NCBI GenBank assembly: GCA_963556195.1
Contig: CAUVYP010001208.1
Span: forward strand, 4,526,001-4,590,000
From: Sepiola atlantica
Taxonomy: Eukaryota > Mollusca > Cephalopoda > Sepiida > Sepiolidae
Reading direction: 5' to 3'
Length of the DNA stretch: 64,000 nt
How positions within the stretch are numbered: the first letter of the stretch is position 1; each line of letters opens with the position of its first letter. Made by a program: the position numbers and the translations under genes. The notes beneath the pieces are model-generated. The model was not told where the DNA came from. It ran no database searches and saw nothing but the letters and a program-made list of their open reading frames with translations. Positions 1 through 9,174 of this stretch are shown here, one piece after another.

Positions 1-61
1 CAGCTCTTGTACTGCCGGAGATATGTCGATACAAACTGAATACGCAAAACATCAACAAAAT
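1..61 (+). repeat. Partial satellite monomer at the left window edge
   Basis: This is the 3' end of a monomer cut by the window. It starts inside the conserved 'cagctcttgtactgccgg' block and runs to the unit boundary before the first full copy at 62. The array therefore continues to the left. Confidence 0.97.
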
Positions 62-113
62 TTAGCGCGTTTTAAAGTTGATATCGCTTTTGTTTATAAC
101 TTCCACATTTATT

Positions 114-130
114 CGAATTGTGCAACGAAA
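114..130 (-). other. CENP-B-box-like half site (example monomer)
   Basis: On the minus strand the conserved block reads TTTCGTTGCACAATTCG. It matches the 5' half of the mammalian CENP-B box (core TTCG, then TTG, then the core A) but lacks the CGGG core of the 3' half. Only 5 of 9 core bases match, so binding by a CENP-B-like protein is not supported. It is recorded because it recurs in nearly every non-E monomer. Confidence 0.2.
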
Positions 131-179
131 CTTTGCACAGGTTAGCGGAGTCACATGTTCTACGGAAGCACCAAGTTTC
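127..179 (+). other. Inverted repeat bracketing the class-variable window (example monomer)
   Basis: GAAACTT (127-133) and AAGTTTC (173-179) form a perfect 7 bp inverted repeat around a 39 nt loop (134-172). That loop is almost exactly the interval holding the class-diagnostic bases of A, B, C and D. The arms are present in most monomers. Many A3 copies ('tacccagtttcag') lose one base of the right arm, and early D copies ('aagtctcag') lose another. Confidence 0.7.
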
Positions 180-182
180 AGA

Positions 183-199
183 AGTGCAGCTCTTGTACT
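183..199 (+). other. Small conserved hairpin in each monomer (example)
   Basis: AGTGCA (183-188) and TGTACT (194-199) can pair as a 6 bp stem with one G-T (G-U in RNA) wobble and a 5 nt GCTCT loop. The block is conserved across classes. The stem is weak and no function follows from it. Confidence 0.4.
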
Positions 200-247
200 G
201 CCGGAGATATGTCGATACAAACCGAATACGCAAAACATCAACAAAAT

Positions 248-433
248 TTAGCGCGTTTTAAAGTTGATATCGCTTTTGTTTATAACTTCCACATTTATTC
301 GAATTGTGCAACGAAACTTTGCACAGATTAGCGGAGTCACATGTTCTACGGAAGTACCAAGTTTCAGAAGTGCAGCTCTTGTACTGCCGGAGATATGTCG
401 ATACAAACTGAATACGCAAAACATCAACAAAAT
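248..433 (+). repeat. Reference monomer, class A1
   Basis: Representative 186 bp unit with 71 G or C bases (38%) and 10 CpG dinucleotides. In order it holds a DraI-type TTTAAA, an EcoRV site GATATC, a BstBI site TTCGAA, a conserved 'gtgcaacgaaactttg' block, the class-defining window, then the conserved 'agtttcagaagtgcagctc' and 'ccggagatatgtcgatac' blocks. Class A1 reads 'cacagattagcgg' and 'gttctacggaagtacc' in the window. Because EcoRV cuts almost every copy, a digest should collapse the array to 186 bp. The site is lost at about 17565 and 28910 (GATATT) and at about 39326, 41930 and 43976 (GATACT). Confidence 0.95.
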
Positions 434-1735
434 TTAGCGCGTTTTAAAGTTGATATCGCTTTTGTTTATAACTTCCACATTTATTCGAATTGTGCAACGA
501 AACTTTGCAAAGGTTAGCGGAGTCACATGTTCTACGGAAGCACCAAGTTTCAGAAGTGCAGCTCTTGTACTGCCGGAGATATGTCGATACAAACTGAATA
601 CGCAAACTATCAACAAAATTTAGTGCGATTTAAAGTTGATATCGCTTTTGTTTATAAAATCACCATTCTTTAGAATTGTGCAACGAAACTTTGCAGAGAT
701 AAGCGGAGTCACATGCTCTACTGAAGTACCAAGTTTCAGAAGTGCAGCTCTTGTACTGCCGGAGATATGTCGATACAAACCGAATACGCAAAACATTAAC
801 AAAATTTAGCGCGTTTTAAAGTTGATATCGCTTTTGTTTATAACTTCCACATTTATTCGAATTGTGCAACGAAACTTTGCACAGATTAGCGGAGTCACAT
901 TTTCTACTGAAGTACCAAGTTTCAGAAGTGCAGCTCTTGTACTGCCGGAGATATGTCGATACAAACTGAATACGCAAAACATCAACAAAATTTAGCGCGT
1001 TTGAAAGTTGATATCGCTTTTGTTTATAACTTCCACATTTATTCGAATTGTGCAACGAAACTTTGCAGACCGTCGCGGAGACACACGTTCTACTGAAGTA
1101 CCAAGTTTCAGAAGTGCAGCTCTTGTACTGCCGGAGATATGTCGATACAAACTGAATACGCAAACTATCAACAAAATTTAGTGCGATTTAAAGTTGATAT
1201 CGCTTTTGTTTATAACTTCACCATTCTTTAGAATTGTGCAACGAAACTTTGCAGAGATAAGCGGAGTCACATGCTCTACTGAAGTACCAAGTTTCAGAAG
1301 TGCAGCTCTTGTACTGCCGGAGATATGTCGATACAAACTGAATACGCAAAACATCAACAAAATTTAGCGCGTTTTAAAGTTGATATCGCTTTTGTTTATA
1401 ACTTCCACATTTATTCGAATTGTGCAACGAAACTTTGCAGACAGTCGCGGAGACACATGTTCTACTGAAGTACCAAGTTTCAGAAGTGCAGCTCTTGTAC
1501 TGCCGGAGATATGTCGATACAAACCGCATACGCACAACATCAACAAAATTTAGCGCGTTTTAAAGTTGATATCGCTTTTGTTTATAACTTCCACATTTAT
1601 TCGAATTGTGCAACGAAACTTTGCACAGATTAGCGGAGTCACATGTTCTACGGAAGTACTAAGTTTCAGAAGTGCAGCTCTTCTACTGCCGGAGATATGT
1701 CGATACAAACTGAATACGCAAAACATCAACAAAAT

Positions 1736-1921
1736 TTAGCGCGTTTTAAAGTTGATATCGCTTTTGTTTATAACTTCCACATTTATTCGAATTGTGCAAC
1801 GAAACTTTGCACAGGTTAGCGGAGTCACATGTTCTACGGAAGCACCAAGTTTCAGAAGTGCAGCTCTTGTACTGCCGGAGATATGTCGATACAAACCGAA
1901 TACGCAAAACATCAACAAAAT
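1736..1921 (+). repeat. Monomer class A2 (representative)
   Basis: A2 differs from A1 by 'cacaggttagcgg' and by 'ggaagcacc' in place of 'ggaagtacc'. It usually sits just before class E. In that position its 3' end carries 'caaactatcaac' instead of 'caaaacatcaac', a tract that travels with the following E monomer. This copy is followed by A1 and has the common end with 'aaaccgaat'. Confidence 0.9.
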
Positions 1922-2293
1922 TTAGCGCGTTTTAAAGTTGATATCGCTTTTGTTTATAACTTCCACATTTATTCGAATTGTGCAACGAAACTTTGCACAG
2001 ATTAGCGGAGTCACATGTTCTACGGAAGTACCAAGTTTCAGAAGTGCAGCTCTTGTACTGCCGGAGATATGTCGATACAAACTGAATACGCAAAACATCA
2101 ACAAAATTTAGCGCGTTTTAAAGTTGATATCGCTTTTGTTTATAACTTCCACATTTATTCGAATTGTGCAACGAAACTTTGCAAAGGTTAGCGGAGTCAC
2201 ATGTTCTACGGAAGCACCAAGTTTCAGAAGTGCAGCTCTTGTACTGCCGGAGATATGTCGATACAAACTGAATACGCAAACTATCAACAAAAT

Positions 2294-2479
2294 TTAGTGC
2301 GATTTAAAGTTGATATCGCTTTTGTTTATAACTTCACCATTCTTTAGAATTGTGCAACGAAACTTTGCAGAGATAAGCGGAGTCACATGCTCTACTGAAG
2401 TACCAAGTTTCAGAAGTGCAGCTCTTGTACTGCCGGAGATATGTCGATACAAACCGAATACGCAAAACATTAACAAAAT
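2294..2479 (+). repeat. Monomer class E (representative), the most divergent class
   Basis: E differs outside the shared variable window as well. It starts 'gtgcgatttaaag' instead of 'gcgcgttttaaag', reads 'caccattctttag' where others read 'ccacatttattcg' (so the BstBI site is lost), and has 'cagagataagcgg' and 'catgctctactg'. The E haplotype usually extends about 15 bp into the end of the preceding monomer ('caaactatcaac'). I count about 51 E-type monomers, including E' and two fusions. Confidence 0.92.
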
Positions 2480-2665
2480 TTAGCGCGTTTTAAAGTTGAT
2501 ATCGCTTTTGTTTATAACTTCCACATTTATTCGAATTGTGCAACGAAACTTTGCACAGATTAGCGGAGTCACATTTTCTACTGAAGTACCAAGTTTCAGA
2601 AGTGCAGCTCTTGTACTGCCGGAGATATGTCGATACAAACTGAATACGCAAAACATCAACAAAAT
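2480..2665 (+). repeat. Monomer class A3 (representative)
   Basis: A3 shares 'cacagattagcgg' with A1 but continues 'cattttctactgaagtacc', mostly with 'tacccag' in place of 'taccaag'; this copy keeps 'taccaag'. A3 occurs twice in the backbone cycle, before B and before D. A sub-variant with 'attagcagagtc' marks copies at 7130, 12150, 13452, 16799 and 28144. Confidence 0.9.
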
Positions 2666-3223
2666 TTAGCGCGTTTTAAAGTTGATATCGCTTTTGTTTA
2701 TAACTTCCACATTTATTCGAATTGTGCAACGAAACTTTGCAGACCGTCGCGGAGACACACGTTCTACTGAAGTACCAAGTTTCAGAAGTGCAGCTCTTGT
2801 ACTGCCGGAGATATGTCGATACAAACTGAATACGCAAACTATCAACAAAATTTAGTGCGATTTAAAGTTGATATCGCTTTTGTTTATAACTTCACCATTC
2901 TTTAGAATTGTGCAACGAAACTTTGCAGAGATAAGCGGAGTCACATGCTCTACTGAAGTACCAAGTTTCAGAAGTGCAGCTCTTGTACTGCCGGAGATAT
3001 GTCGATACAAACCGAATACGCAAAACGTCAACAAAATTTAGCGCGTTTTAAAGTTGATATCGCTTTTGTTTATAACTTCCACATTTATTCGAATTGTGCA
3101 ACGAAACTTTGCACAGATTAGCGGAGTCACATTTTCTACTGAAGTACCCAGTTTCAGAAGTGCAGCTCTTGTACTGCCGGAGATATGTCGATACAAACTG
3201 AATACGCAAAACATCAACAACAT

Positions 3224-3409
3224 TTAGCGCGTTTTAAAGTTGATATCGCTTTTGTTTATAACTTCCACATTTATTCGAATTGTGCAACGAAACTTTGCAG
3301 ACCGTCGCGGAGACACACGTTCTACTGAAGTACCAAGTTTCAGAAGTGCAGCTCTTGTACTGCCGGAGATATGTCGATACAAACTGAATACGCAAAACAT
3401 CAACAAAAT
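3224..3409 (+). repeat. Monomer class B (representative)
   Basis: B is defined by 'cagaccgtcgcggagac' and 'cacgttctactgaag' in the variable window, with the rest of the unit like A. It usually lies between two A3 monomers. Where it precedes a standard E it carries the 'caaactatcaac' end (for example 992 and 2666). Where it precedes E' it does not. Confidence 0.9.
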
Positions 3410-3781
3410 TTAGCGCGTTTTAAAGTTGATATCGCTTTTGTTTATAACTTCCACATTTATTCGAATTGTGCAACGAAACTTTGCACAGATTAGCGGAGTC
3501 ACATTTTCTACTGAAGTACCCAGTTTCAGAAGTGCAGCTCTTGTACTGCCGGAGATATGTCGATACAAAATGAATACGCAAAACATCAACAAAATTTAGC
3601 GCGTTTTAAAGTTGATATCGCTTTTGTTTATAACTTCCACATTTATTCGAATTGTGCAACGAAACTTTGTAGACCGTCGCGGATAGGCCTTTTCTACTGA
3701 GGTACCAAGTCTCAGAAGTGCAGCTCTTGTACTGCCGGAGATATGTCGATACAAACTGAATACGCAAAACATCAACAAAAT

Positions 3782-3967
3782 TTAGCGCGTTTTAAAGTTG
3801 ATATCGCTTTTGTTTATAACTTCCACATTTATTCGAATTGTGCAACGAAACTTTGCAGACAGTCGCGGAGACACATGTTCTACTGAAGTACCAAGTTTCA
3901 GAAGTGCAGCTCTTGTACTGCCGGAGATATGTCGATACAAACCGAATACGCAAAACATCAACAAAAT
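3782..3967 (+). repeat. Monomer class C (representative)
   Basis: C reads 'cagacagtcgcggagac' and 'catgttctactgaag' and normally ends with 'aaaccgaat' rather than 'aaactgaat'. It follows D in the backbone cycle. A derived form with 'gttctactgtagtacc' and 'actaccgg' marks copies at 39304, 41908, 43954, 47674, 50836 and 54556. Related copies at 24053 and 35398 read 'actatcgg'. Confidence 0.9.
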
Positions 3968-4153
3968 TTAGCGCGTTTTAAAGTTGATATCGCTTTTGTT
4001 TATAACTTCCACATTTATTCGAATTGTGCAACGAAACTTTGCACAGATTAGCGGAGTCACATGTTCTACGGAAGTACCAAGTTTCAGAAGTGCAGCTCTT
4101 GTACTGCCGGAGATATGTCGATACAAACCGAATACGCAAAACATCAACAAAAT
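3968..4153 (+). repeat. Probable A1/E fusion monomer
   Basis: The variable window is A1 ('gttctacggaagtacc') but the end reads 'aaaccgaat', as in the E monomers that precede A3 nearby (620, 2294, 2852, 6572), and the next monomer is A3. Joining A1 to the end of E would remove A2-E, giving the 6-monomer unit at 3038-4153. The end marker is a single base, so this is weaker than the other fusions. Confidence 0.5.
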
Positions 4154-4711
4154 TTAGCGCGTTTTAAAGTTGATATCGCTTTTGTTTATAACTTCCACAT
4201 TTATTCGAATTGTGCAACGAAACTTTTCACAGATTAGCGGAGTCACATTTTCTACTGAAGTACCCAGTTTCAGAAGTGCAGCTCTTGTACTGCCGGAGAT
4301 ATGTCGATACAAACTGAATACGCAAAACATCAACAAAATTTAGCGCGTTTTAAAGTTGATATCGCTTTTGTTTATAACTTCCACATTTATTCGAATTGTG
4401 CAACGAAACTTTGCAGACCGTCGCGGAGACACACGTTCTACGGAAGTACCAAGTTTCAGAAGTGCAGCTCTTGTACTGCCGGAGATATGTCGATACAAAC
4501 TGAATACGCAAAACATCAACAAAATTTAGCGCGTTTTAAAGTTGATATCGCTTTTGTTTATAACTTCCACATTTATTCGAATTGTGCAACGAAACTTTGC
4601 ACAGATTAGCGGAGTCACATTTTCTACTGAAGTACCCAGTTTCAGAAGTGCAGCTCTTGTACTGCCGGAGATATGTCGATACAAACTGAATACGCAAAAC
4701 ATCAACAAAAT

Positions 4712-4897
4712 TTAGCGCGTTTTAAAGTTGATATCGCTTTTGTTTATAACTTCCACATTTATTCGAATTGTGCAACGAAACTTTGTAGACAGTCGCGGAT
4801 AGGCCTTTTCTACTGAGGTACCAAGTCTCAGAAGTGCAGCTCTTGTACTGCCGGAGATATGTCGATACAAACTGAATACGCAAAACATCAACAAAAT
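4712..4897 (+). repeat. Monomer class D (representative)
   Basis: D reads 'tagacagtcgcgg', 'ataggccttttctactgagg' and 'taccaag' or 'tacgaag'. This creates a StuI site (AGGCCT), and in the 'taccaag' form also a KpnI site (GGTACC), both absent from the other classes I inspected. I count 32 D or D' monomers. None lies between 7502 and 20146. Confidence 0.9.
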
Positions 4898-5455
4898 TTA
4901 GCGCGTTTTAAAGTTGATATCGCTTTTGTTTATAACTTCCACATTTATTCGAATTGTGCAACGAAACTTTGCAGACAGTCGCGGAGACACATGTTCTACT
5001 GAAGTACCAAGTTTCAGAAGTGCAGCTCTTGTACTGCCGGAGATATGTCGATACAAACCGAATACGCAAAACATCAACAAAATTTAGCGCGTTTTAAAGT
5101 TGATATCGCTTTTGTTTATAACTTCCACATTTATTCGAATTGTGCAACGAAACTTTGCACAGATTAGCGGAGTCACATGTTCTACGGAAGTACCAAGTTT
5201 CAGAAGTGCAGCTCTTGTACTGCCGGAGATATGTCGATACAAACTGAATACGCAAAACATCAACAAAATTTAGCGCGTTTTAAAGTTGATATCGCTTTTG
5301 TTTATAACTTCCACATTTATTCGAATTGTGCAACGAAACTTTGCACAGGTTAGCGGAGTCACATGTTCTACGGAAGCACCAAGTTTCAGTAGTGCAGCTC
5401 TTGTACTGCCGGAGATATGTCGATACAAACTGAATACGCAAACTATCAACAAAAT

Positions 5456-5641
5456 TTAGTGCGATTTAAAGTTGATATCGCTTTTGTTTATAACTTCACC
5501 ATTCTTTAGAATTGTGCAACGAAACTTTGCACAGATTAGCGGAGTCACATTTTCTACTGAAGTACCCAGTTTCAGAAGTGCAGCTCTTGTACTGCCGGAG
5601 ATATGTCGATACAAACTGAATACGCAAAACATCAACAAAAT
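5456..5641 (+). repeat. E/A3 fusion monomer
   Basis: The left part is class E ('gtgcgatttaaag', 'caccattctttag', last E base about 5508). The right part is class A3 ('cacagattagcgg' from about 5532, 'cattttctactg', 'tacccag'). E is followed by A3 in intact cycles, so this is what an exchange between neighbours gives, with loss of exactly one 186 bp unit. The breakpoint lies in 5509-5531. Confidence 0.88.
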
Positions 5642-6013
5642 TTAGCGCGTTTTAAAGTTGATATCGCTTTTGTTTATAACTTCCACATTTATTCGAATTG
5701 TGCAACGAAACTTTGCAGACCGTCGCGGAGACACACGTTCTACTGAAGTACCAAGTTTCAGAAGTGCAGCTCTTGTACTGCCGGAGATATGTCGATACAA
5801 ACTGAATACGCAAAACATCAACAAAATTTAGCGCGTTTTAAAGTTGATATCGCTTTTGTTTATAACTTCCACATTTATTCGAATTGTGCAACGAAACTTT
5901 GCACAGATTAGCGGAGTCACATTTTCTACTGAAGTACCCAGTTTCAGAAGTGCAGCTCTTGTACTGCCGGAGATATGTCGATACAAACTGAATACGCAAA
6001 ACATCAACAAAAT

Positions 6014-6199
6014 TTAGCGCGTTTTAAAGTTGATATCGCTTTTGTTTATAACTTCCACATTTATTCGAATTGTGCAACGAAACTTTGTAGACAGTCGCGG
6101 ATAGGCCTTTTCTACTGAGGTACCAAGTCTCAGAAGTGCAGCTCTTGTACTGCCGGAGATATGTCGATACAAACCGAATACGCAAAACATCAACAAAAT
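6014..6199 (+). repeat. D/C fusion monomer
   Basis: It carries the D window ('ataggccttttctactgagg', 'aagtctcag') but the C-type end 'aaaccgaat', and it is followed directly by A1, which normally follows C. One monomer has been removed in register, with the breakpoint between about 6130 and 6173. Confidence 0.75.
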
Positions 6200-6385
6200 T
6201 TAGCGCGTTTTAAAGTTGATATCGCTTTTGTTTATAACTTCCACATTTATTCGAATTGTGCAACGAAACTTTGCACAGATTAGCGGAGTCACATGTACTA
6301 CGGAAGTACCAAGTTTCAGAAGTGCAGCTCTTGTACTGCCGGAGATATGTCGATACAAACTGAATACGCAAAACATCAACAAAAT

Positions 6386-7873
6386 TTAGCGCGTTTTAAA
6401 GTTGATATCGCTTTTGTTTATAACTTCCACATTTATTCGAATTGTGCAACGAAACTTTGCACAGGTTAGCGGAGTCACATGTTCTACAGAAGCACCAAGT
6501 TTCAGAAGTGCAGCTCTTGTACTGCCGGAGATATGTCGATACAAACTGAATACGCAAACTATCAACAAAATTTAGTGCGATTTAAAGTTGATATCGCTTT
6601 TGTTTATAACTTCACCATTCTTTAGAATTGTGCAACGAAACTTTGCAGAGATAAGCGGAGTCACATGCTCTACTGAAGTACCAAGTTTCAGAAGTGCAGC
6701 TCTTGTACTGCCGGAGATATGTCGATACAAACCGAATACGCAAAACATCAACAAAATTTAGCGCGTTTTAAAGTTGATATCGCTTTTGTTTATAACTTCC
6801 ACATTTATTCGAATTGTGCAACGAAACTTTGCACAGATTAGCGGAGTCACATTTTCTACTGAAGTACCCAGTTTCAGAAGTGCAGCTCTTGTACTGCCGG
6901 AGATATGTCGATACAAACTGAATACGCAAAACATCAACAAAATTTAGCGCGTTTTAAAGTTGATATCGCTTTTGTTTATAACTTCCACATTTATTCGAAT
7001 TGTGCAACGAAACTTTGCAGACCGTCGCGGAGACACACGTTCTACTGAAGTACCAAGTTTCAGAAGTGCAGCTCTTGTACTGCCGGAGATATGTCGATAC
7101 AAACTGAATACGCAAAACATCAACAAAATTTAGCGCGTTTTAAAGTTGATATCGCTTTTGTTTATAACTTCCACATTTATTCGAATTGTGCAACGAAACT
7201 TTGCACAGATTAGCAGAGTCACATTTTCTACTGAAGTACCCAGTTTCAGAAGTGCAGCTCTTGTACTGCCGGAGATATGTCGATACAAACTGAATACGCA
7301 AAACATCAACAAAATTTAGCGCGTTTTAAAGTTGATATCGCTTTTGTTTATAACTTCCACATTTATTCGAATTGTGCAACGAAACTTTGTAGACAGTCGC
7401 GGATAGGCCTTTTCTACCGAGGTACGAAGTTTCAGAAGTGCAGCTCTTGTACTGCCGGAGATATGTCGATACAAACTGAATACGCAAAACATCAACAAAA
7501 TTTAGCGCGTTTTAAAGTTGATATCGCTTTTGTTTATAACTTCCACATTTATTCGAATTGTGCAACGAAACTTTGCAGACAGTCGCGGAGACACATGTTC
7601 TACTGAAGTACCAAGTTTCAGAAGTGCAGCTCTTGTACTGCCGGAGATATGTCGATACAAACCGAATACGCAAAACATCAACAAAATTTAGCGCGTTTTA
7701 AAGTTGATATCGCTTTTGTTTATAACTTCCACATTTATTCGAATTGTGCAACGAAACTTTGCACAGATTAGCGGAGTCACATGTTCTACGGAAGTACCAA
7801 GTTTCAGAAGTGCAGCTCTTGTACTGCCGGAGATATGTCGATACAAACTGAATACGCAAAACATCAACAAAAT
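6386..7873 (+). repeat. Complete 8-mer backbone unit A2-E-A3-B-A3-D-C-A1 (1488 bp)
   Basis: Eight monomers at 6386, 6572, 6758, 6944, 7130, 7316, 7502 and 7688 follow the full backbone order. The same order is found at 48232 and 55114, more than 40 kb away. Private changes include 'attagcagagtc' in the second A3 and 'tctaccgagg' in D. Confidence 0.85.
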
Positions 7874-8989
7874 TTAGCGCGTTTTAAAGTTGATATCGCT
7901 TTTGTTTATAACTTCCACATTTATTCGAATTGTGCAACGAAACTTTGCACAGGTTAGCGGAGTCACATGTTCTACGGAAGCACCAAGTTTCAGAATTGCA
8001 GCTCTTGTACTGCCGGAGATATGTCGATACAAACTGAATACGCAAACTATCAACAAAATTTAGTGCGATTTAAAGTTGATATCGCTTTTGTTTATAACTT
8101 CAACATTCTTTAGAATTGTGCAACGAAACTTTGCAGAGATAAGCGGAGTCACATGCTCTACTGAAGTACCAAGTTTCAGAAGTGCTGCCTTTGTACTGCC
8201 GGAGATATGTCGATACAAACTGAATACGCAAAACATCAACAAAATTTAGCGCGTTTTAAAGTTGATATCGCTTTTGTTTATAACTTCCACATTTATTCGA
8301 ATTGTGCAACGAAACTTTGCAGACAGTCGCGGAGACACATTTTCTACTGAAGTACCAAGTTTCAGAAGTGCAGCTCTTGTACTGCCGGAGATATGTCGAT
8401 ACAAACCGAATACGCAAAACATCAACAAAATTTAGCGCGTTTTAAAGTTGATATCGCTTTTGTTTATAACTTCCACATTTATTCGAATTGTGCAACGAAA
8501 CTTTGCACAGATTAGCGGAGTCACATGTTCTACGGAAGTACCAAGTTTCAGAAGTGCAGCTCTTGTACTGCCGGAGATATGTCGATACAAACTGAATACG
8601 CAAAACATCAACAAAATTTAGCGCGTTTTAAAGTTGATATCGCTTTTGTTTATAACTTCCACATTTATTCGAATTGTGCAACGAAACTTTGCACAGGTTA
8701 GCGGAGTCACATGTTCTACGGAAGCACCAAGTTTCAGAAGTGCAGCTCTTGTACTGCCGGAGATATGTCGATACAAACCGAATACGCAAAACATCAACAA
8801 AATTTAGCGCGTTTTAAAGTTGATATCGCTTTTGTTTATAACTTCCACATTTATTCGAATTGTTCAACGAAACTTTGCACAGATTAGCGGAGTCACATGT
8901 TCTACGGAAGTACCAAGTTTCAGAAGTGCAGCTCTTGTACTGCCGGAGATATGTCGATACAAACTGAATACGCAAAACATCAACAACAT

Positions 8990-9174
8990 TTAGCGGTTTT
9001 AAAGTTGATATCGCTTTTGTTTATAACTTCAACATTTATTCGAATTGTGCAACGAAACTTTGCACAGGTTAGCGGAGTCACATGTTCTACGGAAGCACCA
9101 AGTTTCAGAAGTGCAGCTCTTGTACTGCCGGAGATATGTCGATACAAACTGAATACGCAAACTATCAACAAAAT
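8990..9174 (+). repeat. 185 bp A2 monomer with its own one-base deletion
   Basis: The start reads 'tagcggtttt' where other monomers read 'tagcgcgtttt', one base lost at about 8995. The phase shifts by one and is not restored. This deletion is seen only once in the window, unlike the deletion shared by three other 185 bp monomers. Confidence 0.9.

Larger units (their letters stand above)
62..3037 (+). repeat. 9-monomer HOR, 1674 bp, about 1.8 copies
   Basis: Classes from 62 run A2-A1-A2-E-A3-B-E-C-A1, and from 1736 the first seven recur in the same order at an offset of exactly 1674 bp. The copies share private marks, for example 'gcaaaggttagcgg' in the third monomer (434 and 2108). They also differ: 'tataaaatcacc' at about 655 and 'gtttgaaag' near 1000 occur only in the first copy. 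The second copy leaves the pattern at 3038. Confidence 0.85.
3038..8245 (+). repeat. Successive 8-mer cycles shortened by monomer fusions
   Basis: The order is A3-B-A3-D-C-A1/E (3038), A3-B-A3-D-C-A1-A2-E/A3 (4154), B-A3-D/C-A1-A2-E (5642), A3-B-A3-D-C-A1-A2-E (6758). Each departure from A2-E-A3-B-A3-D-C-A1 coincides with a chimeric monomer whose two ends belong to the monomers that should flank the missing stretch. In-register deletion by unequal exchange explains all of them. Confidence 0.8.

Noticed and set aside
91..100. TATA-like 'gtttataac' as a promoter in each monomer
   Set aside because: An AT-rich octamer is expected by chance in a unit of 38% GC, and no gene or initiator lies downstream. 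Satellite transcription is possible but not shown by this.
143..218. Pol III A-box-like (TAGCGGAGTC) and B-box-like (TCGATAC) motifs suggesting a tRNA-derived SINE origin
   Set aside because: The A-box match fails at its last two bases and exists only in A classes. The B-box candidate matches only about half of the consensus, there is no poly-A or target-site duplication, and the tandem order does not suit a SINE.
62..247. Shorter internal periodicity (for example 93 or 62 bp) inside the 186 bp unit
   Set aside because: I compared the blocks by eye and found only short matches and the GAAACTT/AAGTTTC inverted repeat. No dimeric structure is visible.
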